Below are positions 42,396 through 51,608 of a stretch of DNA of 64,000 nucleotides, piece by piece. Each line of letters opens with the position of its first letter. Position 1 is the stretch's first letter. The stretch lies in the NCBI GenBank assembly GCA_965219175.1, contig CBDCNI010000001.1, forward strand, positions 434,001 to 498,000, written 5' to 3'. The position numbers were made by a program, and so were the translations under genes. This DNA comes from JBBPZK01 sp965219175 (lineage in GTDB: Bacteria > Actinomycetota > Rubrobacteria > Rubrobacterales > Rubrobacteraceae). The notes beneath the pieces are model-generated. The model worked only from the letters and a program-made list of their open reading frames with translations, was not told where the DNA came from and did no database searches.

Positions 42396-43873
42396 ACGCC
42401 GCGCTTCCCATACTGTTTGTCTTTTTGGCGGTGGCGATCTACCTCGGCATCCGGTCGCGGCGCGGTAAGGATATGGACCTCGAACAGTGGACCGTCGGGG
42501 CGCGGGGCTTCGGCTCCATCTTCGTGTTCCTGCTGCTGGCCGGTGAGATCTACACGACTTTTACCTTTCTCGGCGGGAGTGGCTGGGCTTACGGCAAGGG
42601 CGGCCCGGCCTTCTACATCCTGAGCTACGGGTGCCTGGCGTACATAATCTCCTACTGGTTGCTACCGGTGATCTGGCGTTACGCCAAGGAGAACAGCCTT
42701 GTCTCCCAGTCGGACTTCTTCGTGAGCAAGTACCAGAGCCCGTACCTCGGCGTGCTCGTCGCCGTGGTCGGCGTCGTTGCGATGATCCCCTACCTGGTCC
42801 TCCAGCTCAAAGGTCTCGGCCTGATCGTCTCCACCGCTTCCTACGGGGCCATACCGGAGTGGGTCGCGGTGGTTATAGGGGTGGCGGCACTCGTCGTCTA
42901 CGTGACGATTTCCGGTATCCACGGCTCTGCCTGGACGGCGGTCGCCAAGGACATCACGGTCCTCTCAGTCGTCGTCTTTTTGGGGATCTACCTGCCCCTC
43001 CACTACTACGGCGGCTTCGAGAACATGTTCCAGCAGATAGAGCAGGCCAAGCCCGGCTTCCTGACGCTTCCAAAGGAGATCTACAGTCCCTGGTGGTTTG
43101 TCTCGACCGTCCTCCTCACGGCTCTGGGCTTCTACATGTGGCCCCACACCTTCGGCTCGACGTACTCGGCCGAGAACGAGCAAGTCTTCCGGCGCAACGC
43201 CATCTTCCTGCCGCTCTACCAACTGGTGCTCTTGTTCGTCTTTTTCGTCGGTTTCGCGGCGGTATTGCAGGTCCCCGGCCTCTCGGGTTCCAAGGTGGAC
43301 CTCTCGCTCCTGAAGGTGTCTACACAATCGTTCGACCCCTGGGTCGTCGGGATCATCGGGGGGACCGGACTTCTGACGGCCATGGTGCCGGGTTCGATGC
43401 TCCTGATCGCCTCCTCCACCTTGCTGGTCAAGAACGTGTACCGGGTCTTCTCCCCGTCCACCAGCGATGAGCAAGTCGGACGGCTGGTCAAGATCATGGT
43501 GCCGGTGGTCGCGCTCGTCGCCATGTACTTCACCCTTAGCGGGAGCAGCACCATAGTTACCCTTCTCCTACTCGGATACAGCTTCGTGACGCAGTTGTTC
43601 CCGGCCCTCATCTTCAGCCTGCTGCCGAACAACTTCGTCAACAAGTACGGGGCCGCAGCGGGCATCGTCGCCGGGGTGGCGACCGTCGCCTACCTGACCC
43701 TCACCGGGACAACCATAGGCACGCTACTCCCCTCGCTCCCCCAGGGCGCAAAAGACCTGAACGTCGGCATAATAGCCATGTTCGTCAACGTGGCTCTACT
43801 ACTGGCCGTAAGCCTCATCACCCGCAGTCAGACATCCGAAGAAGGTGTCCGCGAAGAAGCTCTCGAAAGTTAA
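42392..43873 (+). CDS. Sodium:solute symporter (SSS family)
   Basis: 493 residues with 13 predicted helices. It has the early GEIYTTFTFLGGSGWAYGKG and GFYMWPHTFGSTYSAENEQV regions, typical of the SSS branch that pairs with DUF3311, including monocarboxylate permeases. It probably takes up a small organic acid with sodium; the substrate is not proven. Its setting between fdhD and the formaldehyde/formate dehydrogenases suggests acetate, pyruvate, lactate or formate (inference). A strong hairpin follows at 43918-43953. Confidence 0.9.
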   Translation: MNAALPILFVFLAVAIYLGIRSRRGKDMDLEQWTVGARGFGSIFVFLLLAGEIYTTFTFLGGSGWAYGKGGPAFYILSYGCLAYIISYWLLPVIWRYAKENSLVSQSDFFVSKYQSPYLGVLVAVVGVVAMIPYLVLQLKGLGLIVSTASYGAIPEWVAVVIGVAALVVYVTISGIHGSAWTAVAKDITVLSVVVFLGIYLPLHYYGGFENMFQQIEQAKPGFLTLPKEIYSPWWFVSTVLLTALGFYMWPHTFGSTYSAENEQVFRRNAIFLPLYQLVLLFVFFVGFAAVLQVPGLSGSKVDLSLLKVSTQSFDPWVVGIIGGTGLLTAMVPGSMLLIASSTLLVKNVYRVFSPSTSDEQVGRLVKIMVPVVALVAMYFTLSGSSTIVTLLLLGYSFVTQLFPALIFSLLPNNFVNKYGAAAGIVAGVATVAYLTLTGTTIGTLLPSLPQGAKDLNVGIIAMFVNVALLLAVSLITRSQTSEEGVREEALES

Positions 43874-43917
43874 ACTCGTCGAGAGCGACGAAACGGTCTT
43901 TGCAACCGACTTCGCCG

Positions 43918-43953
43918 GGAGACCGTGGGTACGAGTTCCGTCCCACGGTCTCC
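43918..43953 (+). terminator. Intrinsic terminator-like hairpin, perfect 12-bp stem
   Basis: GGAGACCGTGGG (43918-43929) pairs with CCCACGGTCTCC (43942-43953). It lies 45 bases after the symporter stop, followed by TGTACTTCTT, so the T-run is weak but the stem is strong. Confidence 0.65.
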
Positions 43954-43972
43954 TGTACTTCTTAGAAGCTAC

Positions 43973-44020
43973 GTGTCAGCCGAACCGCTCTTGCTGACAC
44001 GCTGAAATGCTGACCAGCTT
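43973..44020. repeat. Tandem NNNTCAGC octamers and hairpin at the 3' end of the formaldehyde dehydrogenase gene
   Basis: On the minus strand 43991-44020 reads as three octamers ending TCAGC (TGGTCAGC, ATTTCAGC, GTGTCAGC). GTGTCAGC (43973-43980) also pairs with GCTGACAC (43993-44000), so the array can fold into a hairpin after the dehydrogenase stop. A second array is at 55833-55869, also just after a minus-strand gene. Confidence 0.5.
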
Positions 44021-44025
44021 TCCTA

Positions 44026-45234
44026 TCAGGCGTTGATGTAGCCGTTCGGGTTTAGGACGAACTTCTGCGCGGCGCCCTTGTCGAAGTCCTTGTAGCCTTG
44101 AGGGGCTTCGTCTAGTGAGATCACCGTGGCGTTGACGGCTTTGGCGATCTGGGCCTTGTCGTGCAGGATGCTCATCATCAACTCGCGGTTGTAGGACATG
44201 ACCGGGCACTGACCGGTGTAGAAGGCGTGGCTCTTGGCCCAGCCGAGGCCGAACCGGATCTTGAGCGTACCTTCCTGGGCGTCCGGGTCTTCGGCGCCTG
44301 GGTCGCCCGTCACGTACAGGCCGGGAATACCCAACGCGCCGCCCGCCCGCGTGATGGTCTGGACGGTGTTCAGGACCACGGCCGGGGCTGCTTCTCCGCC
44401 GTGTCCGGAAGCCTCAAAGCCTACCGCGTCAACGGCGCAGTCAACCTCCGGCTCGCCGAGGATGTTAGCGATCTGCTCTTCTATAGGCGTGTCTTCTCCG
44501 ACGTTTACCGTCTCGCATCCGAAGCTCCGGGCCTGCTCCAGTCGCTGCTCGTTGAGGTCGCCGACGATGACGACCGACGCCCCGAGAAGCTGCGCGGAGT
44601 GTGCCGCCGCAAGTCCAACCGGACCCGCGCCTGCCACGTAGACCGTCGAGCCGGTCCTGGTGCCCGCCATGTACGCGCCGTGGTAGCCGGTCGGGAAGAT
44701 GTCCGAGAGCATGGTGAGGTCCAGGATCTTCTCCAGCGCCTGGTCCCTATCCGGGAACTTCAAGAGGTTGAAGTCCGCGAACGGAACCATCACGTACTCG
44801 GCCTGGCCGCCCTTCCAGCCGCCCATGTCCACGTAGCCGTAGGCGCTGCCGGCCCGAGCCGGGTTGACGTTCAGGCAAACGCCGGTCTTGCGCTCCTTGC
44901 AGTTGCGGCAGCGGCCGCAGGCGATGTTGAACGGCACCGAGCAGATGTCGCCCTCGTCGATGAACTGTACGTCGTTGCCCTTCTCGACTACCTCGCCCGT
45001 GATCTCATGCCCAAGAGTTTGTCCCACGGGAGCCGTCGTCCGGCCCCGCACCATGTGCTGGTCCGAACCGCAGATGTTGGTCGAGACGATCTTCAAAATT
45101 ACCGCGTGCGGCGCCGCCACACTCATCCCCATCGCATCGGCTACGTCTTGCGGTACTTCGAGCTTCGGGTACTCCGTGTCCTCGACCTCGACCTCTCCCG
45201 GTCCCTTGTAGACGACTATCCTGTTGTCCGCCAC
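44026..45234 (-). CDS. fdhA: Glutathione-independent formaldehyde dehydrogenase (zinc alcohol dehydrogenase family)
   Basis: 402 residues from GTG 45234, five bases after AGGAGGT. The full length and wording match the Pseudomonas putida-type enzyme: NICGSDQHMVRGRT, GHEITGEVVEKG, four structural-zinc cysteines in CGRCRNCKERKTGVC, and the NAD site VYVAGAGPVGLAAA. GLGWAKSHAFYTGQ is a family-specific stretch. It oxidises formaldehyde to formate with NAD+ bound in the active site. It is divergent from the formate dehydrogenase operon across a 305-base gap, so the two steps, formaldehyde to formate to CO2, sit back to back. Confidence 0.92.
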   Translation of the reverse strand: MADNRIVVYKGPGEVEVEDTEYPKLEVPQDVADAMGMSVAAPHAVILKIVSTNICGSDQHMVRGRTTAPVGQTLGHEITGEVVEKGNDVQFIDEGDICSVPFNIACGRCRNCKERKTGVCLNVNPARAGSAYGYVDMGGWKGGQAEYVMVPFADFNLLKFPDRDQALEKILDLTMLSDIFPTGYHGAYMAGTRTGSTVYVAGAGPVGLAAAHSAQLLGASVVIVGDLNEQRLEQARSFGCETVNVGEDTPIEEQIANILGEPEVDCAVDAVGFEASGHGGEAAPAVVLNTVQTITRAGGALGIPGLYVTGDPGAEDPDAQEGTLKIRFGLGWAKSHAFYTGQCPVMSYNRELMMSILHDKAQIAKAVNATVISLDEAPQGYKDFDKGAAQKFVLNPNGYINA

Positions 45235-45539
45235 GAATACCTCCTAGGTGAATATCCCTGTAAGAATGTTCTTGCTTGGCCGCGCCGCAGAGCAAACACC
45301 CGGCGCGCGACCGATAGTAACGCTACTCCGAACTCACCTCCTTTTCCTTTCCCCATAAATGACCTTACGTGAAGGATTACGTTATCAGAGGCGCCAGCTA
45401 CGCACAATGGATTTCCAGGTTAAGATTTCGTTAACGTTTTGCCGTATATATTAAACAGGTCTTGTTAAGGTAAGATGTGGGTAGAATACGGTGGGGAAAA
45501 CGAGTGGGATATAGCCGGTGTTTTTAGAAGGGAGAGGGG
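45235..45539. promoter_or_regulatory. Divergent regulatory gap between formaldehyde and formate dehydrogenase genes
   Basis: No credible gene. AT-rich sequence TTAAGATTTCGTTAACG with the palindrome CGTTAACG (near 45429-45436), then TATATATTAAAC about 85 bases before the formate dehydrogenase ATG, could form a promoter. AGTAACGCTACT (near 45316) is a small dyad on the formaldehyde dehydrogenase side. Ribosome sites AGGAGGT and GGGAGAGGGG flank the gap. All regulatory readings are inference. Confidence 0.4.
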
Positions 45540-48500
45540 ATGTTCCTAAAGGTCTCTGACGGAGATGGGCTGTGGAGCAAGCTCAGGAACCACGTCGGCG
45601 TTACGGTGAAGCACCCCGTAAGCCGGGCGACGCGTGAGATCCGGGCGCGTACTTCGGATCCGGGCGTTCAGAAGACGGAGAGTGTCTGCCCGTACTGCGC
45701 GGTCGGCTGCTCGACGCTCGTCTACCACCGGGACGGCCGCGTCCTGGACGTAGAGGGGAACCCCGACAGCCCGATCAACGGCGGCACCCTCTGCCCCAAG
45801 GGCTCGGCCATCTTCGGGATGGTCTCGAACCCCTACCGCTGGACCAAAGTCCGCTACCGCAGGCCCTATTCTACGGGATGGGAGGACCTTACGCTCGAAG
45901 AGGCGATGGATATGATCGCCGAGAGGACGAAGAAGACCCGCGACGAGAACTGGGAAGAAGAGAATGAAGAGGGAAAGAAGCTAAGCCGCTCGCAGGCCGT
46001 CGCCTCTATCGGCGGGGCCACGATAGACAACGAGGAGAACTACCTCATCACCAAGCTCCTGCATACGATGGGCTTTACCAGGATCACCAACCAGGCCAGG
46101 ATATGACACAGTTCCACGGTGCCCGGTCTGGGCATCACGTACGGTAGGGGAGGGGCCACCTCCAACCTGATGGACCTACAGAACTCCGACTGCATCGTCA
46201 TCGAGGGTTCGAACATGGCCGAGGCCCATCCGGTAGGGTTCCGTCATCCCATGATCGCTAAAGAAAAGGGCGCGAAGCTGATCCACATCGACCCGCGCTT
46301 TACGCGCACCAGTGCTATGTGCGACATCTACGCCCCGATCCGGCCCGGCACGGACATAGCTTTCCTGGGCGGTCTCATAAACTACGTCATAGAGAACGAG
46401 CAATACTTCGATGAGTACGTCACCGAGTTCACCAACGCCGCCACCCTCATAACCGAAGACTTCGAGGACGCCGACGCAGCGGGACTGTTCTCCGGCTGGG
46501 ATGCGGAGGCCCGTAGTTATGACCCGACGAGTTGGCGCTACGAGGGGCAGCCCATAGACTACGCCTCCGTTGGGGGGAGCCGGAACGTCGACGCCGACGA
46601 GGCCGGTGAGGGCGGTAACCAGGACATGCACGCCGGACGCCAGCGGCCCAACGATAAGACGCTCCAGCACCCGCGCAGCGTGTTCCAGATCCTCAAACGT
46701 CACTTCGCCAAGTACACGCCGGAGATGGTCGAGCGGGTGAGCGGCTGTCCCAAGGAGGCGTTCCTGGAGGTCGCGAAGACCATCTGTGAGAACTCCGGGC
46801 GCGAGAAGACCACCTCGTTCTGCTACGCGGTCGGGTGGACGCATCATTCCAAAGGCGTCCAGATCATCCGGGCCGCCGCCATCCTCCAGCTCTTGCTCGG
46901 CAACGTCGGGCGTCCCGGTGGCGGCATCATGGCTCTGCGCGGACACGCTACCATCCAGGGCTCGACCGACATCGCCACCCTCTACAACATCCTGCCCGGC
47001 TACCTGACGATGCCGACCGTACACAAGAACCACGACACCTGGCGCGACTACGTGGAGAACGAGACGGCCGAGACCGGCTGGTGGTCGAACTTCCCCAAGT
47101 ACATAACCAGCATAATGAAGGCCTGGTACGGTGAGGAGTTCGAAGCGGAGAACGGCGAGCTTTTCGACCACTTCCCGCGCCTCTCGGGTGACCATTCCTA
47201 CTACCCGACCCTCTTCGAGATGAAGGACCGCAACGTGAAGGGCTGCTTCGTCTACGGGCAGAATTTCGCGGTTGGAGGGCCGCACGCCAAGCTGGCGCGT
47301 GACGCCATCCGGAGCCTCGACTGGCTCGTGATCCTCGACGCCTTCGGAGTCGAGACGGCTACCGCCTGGAAGATGGACGGCGTAGACCCCGAAGAGTGCG
47401 GCACCGAGGTCTTCTTCATGCCCTGCGCGCTTATCTCGGAGAAAGAAGGCTCCTTCACCCAGACCCAGCGCCTCTTGCAATGGCACGACAAGGCCGTGGA
47501 AGCGCCCGGCGACGCGCGGAGCGACGCTTGGTTCACCTTCCACCTCGGCCGCAAGCTCAAGGAACTCTATAAGGATTCGGAGGAGCCGCGTGACGCGCTC
47601 ATAAAGGCGATGACCTGGGACTATCCGACCGAAGGCGAGCGCGAAGAGCCGGACATAGAGAGCATCCTCAAGGAGGTCAACGGCTACACCGTGGCCGACG
47701 GCAAGCCCGTCTCCGGTTTCGCGGAGTTGAAAGATGACGGCTCCACGGCTTGTGGTGGTTGGATCTACTCTGGCGCCTACGCCGACGGTGTGAACCAGGC
47801 CCGTCGCCGCAAGCCCGCCTCCGAGCAGTCGCTCGTCGCCCCCGAGTGGGGCTGGGCATGGCCGGCCAACCGGCGCATCCTCTACAACCGCGCTTCGGCC
47901 GACCCCGAGGGCAAGCCCTGGTCCGAGCGGAAGAAGTACATCTGGTGGGACGAGGAACAGGAGAAGTGGACCGGCGAGGACGTGCCGGACTTCCAGGCGA
48001 CAAAGCCGCCCTCCTACCGTCCGGACGAGGACTCCAAAGGGGTGGACGCGCTGCCGGGCGACGGGCCGTTCATCATGAACGGCGATGGACGGGGCTGGCT
48101 GTTCGCACCCGTCGGCCTCAACGACGGGCCGCTGCCGGTCCACTACGAGCCCCTGGAGTCGCCGGTCCCGAACCTGCTCTACGAACAGGGCAGCTCCGAC
48201 CCGGCCGTCAAGACCTTCGACCGTCCGGACAACCCGTACAACCCGCCGGAGGACCCGAGGTACCCGTACGTGGTAACCAGCTACCGCCTGACCGAGCATC
48301 ACACGACCGGGGCGATGAGCCGCTGGACCCCGTGGCTCAACGAGTTGCAGCCCGAGATGTTCTGTGAGATCAGCCCGGAGTTGGCCGCCGAGAAGGGCGT
48401 CGAGAACACCGGGTGGGTGACGATCTCCACGGCTCGCGGCAAGATCCACACCAAAGCACTCGTCTCTGACCGCATCCCGGTCTACGACTTCGAGGGCAAG

Positions 48501-48656
48501 AAGCTCCACACCATCGGCCTCCCCTACCACTGGGGACCGAACGGTCTAGTAACGGGCGCCGTGGTAAACGACCTGCTGCCGGTCTCGCTGGAGCCGAACG
48601 TCTCCATCCACGAAGCGAAAGCCTTTACCGCCAACCTGGAGAAGGGGCGTCTGTGA
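45540..48656 (+). CDS. Selenocysteine-containing formate dehydrogenase, catalytic (alpha) subunit
   Basis: 1038 residues when the in-frame TGA at 46104-46106 is read as selenocysteine (U189). The surrounding residues NQARI-U-HSSTV match the canonical NQARV-U-H of Sec formate dehydrogenases, and the frame continues without break for 2.5 kb. The [4Fe-4S] site is CPYCAVGC with a fourth Cys in GGTLCPKGSA. Downstream are the bis-MGD domains (FGRG-like TYGRGGATSNLMDL, CYAVGWTHHSKGVQ, GNVGRPGGGIMALRGHA) and the C-terminal MopB binding domain (VTSYRLTEHHTTGAMSRW). No twin-arginine signal, so the active site likely faces the cytoplasm. It oxidises formate to CO2 and passes electrons to the Fe-S subunit. 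First gene of a five-gene operon. Requires SelA/B/C/D encoded elsewhere. Confidence 0.95.
46104..46136 (+). promoter_or_regulatory. UGA selenocysteine codon and bacterial SECIS hairpin
   Basis: Eleven bases after the TGA, GGTGCCC (46118-46124) pairs with GGGCATC (46130-46136) around the loop GGTCT (46125-46129). In Escherichia coli fdhF the SECIS has the same 11-base spacing and a GGUCU apical loop, the contact site for SelB. The stem pairs fully, with one G-T pair. Confidence 0.88.
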
Positions 48657-48937
48657 GCTCCGCGTTCCGGCAAGACCGGGAGATAATGGAGCAGGACCTT
48701 CTGGACCTCGGGGCGTGGCTCTCCGAGCACCCGGAGGCGGCTAACAAGAACCTCAAGCCAATAAGGACCTCGAAGCCCATAGAGCCCGGCGTCTACTACA
48801 ACAGGGGTACGGGGATGGTGGACAGGGTCTACACTCCCCAGCACGTCGCCCTCGGGCAGAGGATGTTCCGTATCAGCAGCGATCCAGCCGCCCCGGTAGG
48901 GGAGATACAGCGCAGGGTCATGGAAGGGAGGGGCTAG
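48653..48937 (+). CDS. Small protein of the formate dehydrogenase operon
   Basis: 94 residues, GTG start overlapping the alpha-subunit stop (GTGA). No cysteines and no membrane segment; EQDLLDLGAWLSEHPEAA looks helical and YYNRGTGMVDRVYTPQHVA is a Tyr-rich patch. It is placed between the catalytic and Fe-S genes and coupled to both, so it may be an assembly factor or a small subunit (inference). No family recognised. Confidence 0.65.
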   Translation: MSSAFRQDREIMEQDLLDLGAWLSEHPEAANKNLKPIRTSKPIEPGVYYNRGTGMVDRVYTPQHVALGQRMFRISSDPAAPVGEIQRRVMEGRG

Positions 48938-48940
48938 ATA

Positions 48941-49777
48941 GTGGCGACAGGATTCCTGACCGACACAACGGTCTGTATCGGGTGCAAGGCGTGCGAGGTT
49001 GCCTGCAAGCAGTGGAACCAGCTCCCCGCCGACGGCTACGAGCTAACCGGCGACTCCTACGACAACACCAAGCAGCTCTCCGGCTCCACCTGGCGGCACG
49101 TCTCTTTTGTCGAGAACCCGAAGAAGAAACGCCTGACCGGAGACGTGGACCTGGTGGCGCTCGCCGAGGACGTGCGGGAGCAACTGCCGGGTGGCGCTGA
49201 ACTCGATGCGCTAGGGCGCTGGACGTTCATGAGCGACGTGTGCAAGCACTGCGTCGAGGCGCCTTGTCAGCAGGCGTGTCCGACGGGTGCGATCATCCGG
49301 AACGAGTTCGACAACGTCTTCATTCAGCCGGACGTGTGCAACGGCTGCGGTTACTGCATCCCGGCCTGCCCCTACGGCGTCATCACCCGCGTCCCCGAAG
49401 ACGGGCGGGTCTTCAAATGCACCCTCTGCTACGATCGGCAGAAAGAGAATATGGAGCCGGCCTGCGCCAAGGCGTGTCCGACAAACTCCATCATGTTCGG
49501 CGAGGTCGAGGAGTTAGAGAAGATCGCCGAGGAGCGGATCCAAACGCTCCATGGCAAGGGCTACACCAACGCCTACGTCTACGGCACGCTGGAAGTCGGG
49601 GGGACCGGCGGCATAAAAGGAAACCACTCCAAGTTCATCCTCATGGACGAGCCGGAGACCTACAACCTGCCGCGCCACCCGTTCCTGCCGCAGGACAAGC
49701 TAAATCAGGCCAGCCTCGCCAGCATCGCCGCCGCCGGGGCACTCGGGGCGATCGTGGCCTGGGCGTTCAGGAATTAA
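48941..49777 (+). CDS. Formate dehydrogenase iron-sulfur (beta) subunit
   Basis: 278 residues from GTG 48941. Four ferredoxin-like cysteine clusters: CIGCKACEVAC, CKHCVEAPCQQAC, CNGCGYCIPAC and CTLCYDRQKENMEPACAKAC, for four [4Fe-4S] centres. The C-terminal LASIAAAGALGAIVAWAF is a likely single membrane helix, as in FdnH-type subunits. It relays electrons from the selenoprotein to the NrfD-like membrane subunit. The HNH gene follows 17 bases later. Confidence 0.93.
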   Translation: MATGFLTDTTVCIGCKACEVACKQWNQLPADGYELTGDSYDNTKQLSGSTWRHVSFVENPKKKRLTGDVDLVALAEDVREQLPGGAELDALGRWTFMSDVCKHCVEAPCQQACPTGAIIRNEFDNVFIQPDVCNGCGYCIPACPYGVITRVPEDGRVFKCTLCYDRQKENMEPACAKACPTNSIMFGEVEELEKIAEERIQTLHGKGYTNAYVYGTLEVGGTGGIKGNHSKFILMDEPETYNLPRHPFLPQDKLNQASLASIAAAGALGAIVAWAFRN

Positions 49778-49794
49778 GGGTGTTCGTATAGGTT

Positions 49795-50553
49795 ATGGAT
49801 CATCTGCACAGACCAAGCCAGGTGCCATCCACTGAGGAATATATAAGTGGGTTGTCTGCTGTGGAGCCACGTTTAAGCGAAGCCCAGCGACGGCTGCTTG
49901 TAGAGCAATATCAAGCGCCTTACCGAAGTGTTACCGCACCACAGCTAGCACAGCTAGCAGGAGTTCAGCCGTGGAAGTACGTTAACCTTCTCTACGGTCG
50001 CTCAGGGCATATGTTTTCAGAGGAAACGGGTTTGTTCCCAACTAGAGGAGCAAATGGCAAATACTGGTGGTGGTCCGCGTGGTCGGATGGAGATGCGACT
50101 CCGCAAGGCTTCGTCTGGACTATGCGGGTTCAAGTAGCTGAAGCGTTGGAAAAACTTGGCTGGGTAACTCCCGGAGAGACTCAGATTCCCGAAGAGATCC
50201 TGTATGAGGACCATTTAGTGGAGGGTACAACCTGGCGGATCACGGTCAACGCCTACGAGCGTAATCGGGAAGCCAGAAGGAAGTGCTTAGAATATTATGG
50301 ATCGAGTTGCGTCGTGTGCGAGCTTGATCTTGGATCAGTGTACGGTCCTGTTGCGCAAGGCTTTATTCACGTGCATCATCTGAAACCTTTGGCTGAGATC
50401 GGCAGGGAGTACGAGGTTGATCCCATTGCCGACCTTCGGCCGATATGCCCAAACTGCCATGCCATCATCCATATAGGCAGGCGAACTCGCAGTATCAAAG
50501 AAGTCAAAGAGTCAATGGAAAATAGTTTACTAGGAGAGATGGAGAGAGCATGA
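49795..50553 (+). CDS. HNH endonuclease-like protein inside the formate dehydrogenase operon
   Basis: 252 residues. The C-terminal HNH/zinc motif is complete: CVVC (C172, C175), HVHHLKPLAEIG (H194-H195), then DLRPICPNCHAIIH with C218, C221 and H226. It resembles McrA-like, COG3183-type nucleases. The N-terminal 150 residues contain a Trp-rich block (KYWWWSAWSDGD) and a helical region of unknown role. Base composition is lower in GC than the flanking fdh genes. The stop overlaps the NrfD start (ATGA at 50550-50553), so the gene is coupled to the operon. It has no evident link to formate metabolism; probably a late insertion or a defence-type gene. Confidence 0.82.
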   Translation: MDHLHRPSQVPSTEEYISGLSAVEPRLSEAQRRLLVEQYQAPYRSVTAPQLAQLAGVQPWKYVNLLYGRSGHMFSEETGLFPTRGANGKYWWWSAWSDGDATPQGFVWTMRVQVAEALEKLGWVTPGETQIPEEILYEDHLVEGTTWRITVNAYERNREARRKCLEYYGSSCVVCELDLGSVYGPVAQGFIHVHHLKPLAEIGREYEVDPIADLRPICPNCHAIIHIGRRTRSIKEVKESMENSLLGEMERA

Positions 50554-51596
50554 CGGACACGACACAGGGGGCTCCGCCGTCGCGCAACGGCCACGCTGAG
50601 ACCTCCCACCACCCGAACACGGACCCGGAACGCGGGGACCAGGACTACTACGGTATACCCCCGATCAAGGAACATACCTGGACGTGGGAGATACCGGTCT
50701 ACTTCTGGCTCGGCGGGCTCGGGGCTGGGGCGCACGTCGTCACCACGATAGCCAGGTTGTTCGGCAATGAGGATAAGGCGTTCTTGCGGGCGGGACGGTA
50801 CACGACGCTGGTCGCCATGATCTTTAGCCCCATACTCTTGATCTCCGACCTCGGGCGTCCCGAACGTTTCTACAACATGCTCCGCGTCGTCAAGTGGCGC
50901 TCGCCGATGAGCATGGGGACCTGGGGCCTCTCGGTCTTCGCCACCCTTACCAGCCTTACCGGGGCGATACAGGCCGCCCGCGACGGGCTCGTCTTCGGCC
51001 ACGAGAACTTCCTGGCCCGCTTCTTGAGCGCGCTGCCGGACCGGCTGATCTCCGTGCTTGCGACACCTTTCGGGCTCTTCGTCGGGGCTTATACGGGAGT
51101 CCTGATCGCGCTGACCTCGGTCCCAATCTGGGCGCGAAACGCGGTGCTAATGGGACCTTTGTTCATAACCTCGGCTCTCTCCAACGGTTCCTCTGCCATC
51201 TCGTTCATCCTGCACCTGGGCGGGTGGGGAGAGAAGAAGACCCTCGAAGCCCTGCGCCGGATGGAACTGCTTGCGTTGTGCCTCGAAGGAATTCTCGTCG
51301 CGGCGTCCCTGATCCAGATGGGACGTTGGGGCAAGCCGCTTCGCTCCGGCAAGCTCGGGGCGCTCTTCCTCGGCGGGGCGGTCGGCGGCGGCATCCTGAC
51401 GCCCCTGGCGCTCCTCTACGGCCGCGAGAGTCGCCCGCGGGGTTTGGTCGCCTCCCTGCTCGTCGTGATCGGCGGATACATCCTGCGCCGCTCCATAGTG
51501 GACGCCGGCACGCTCTCCGCCCGCGACCCGCAGGCCACCTTCACCTTCGCCAGGAAAGAGAACCTTCCGCTTCAGGACGAGAACGTCCAGGGGTAA
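50550..51596 (+). CDS. NrfD-like membrane subunit of the formate dehydrogenase complex
   Basis: 348 residues with eight or nine hydrophobic helices and an N-terminal soluble tail of about 45 residues. WTWEIPVYFWLGGLGAGAHVV and LISDLGRPERFYNMLRVVKWRSPMS are diagnostic of the NrfD/PsrC family. These subunits carry no haem and exchange electrons with quinone. It replaces the cytochrome b gamma subunit of E. coli FDH-N and would anchor the complex. Last gene of the operon. Confidence 0.92.
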   Translation: MTDTTQGAPPSRNGHAETSHHPNTDPERGDQDYYGIPPIKEHTWTWEIPVYFWLGGLGAGAHVVTTIARLFGNEDKAFLRAGRYTTLVAMIFSPILLISDLGRPERFYNMLRVVKWRSPMSMGTWGLSVFATLTSLTGAIQAARDGLVFGHENFLARFLSALPDRLISVLATPFGLFVGAYTGVLIALTSVPIWARNAVLMGPLFITSALSNGSSAISFILHLGGWGEKKTLEALRRMELLALCLEGILVAASLIQMGRWGKPLRSGKLGALFLGGAVGGGILTPLALLYGRESRPRGLVASLLVVIGGYILRRSIVDAGTLSARDPQATFTFARKENLPLQDENVQG

Positions 51597-51608
51597 GAAA
51601 CAGAACTT

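Noticed and set aside
46104..46106. TGA as an ordinary stop ending a truncated formate dehydrogenase
   Set aside because: The same frame continues for 2.5 kb with full family motifs, the codon is exactly at the Sec position, and a SECIS hairpin follows.
46176..48530. 784-codon open frame on the minus strand
   Set aside because: It lies wholly opposite the formate dehydrogenase alpha gene, has no domain sense, and arises from GC-rich codon bias.
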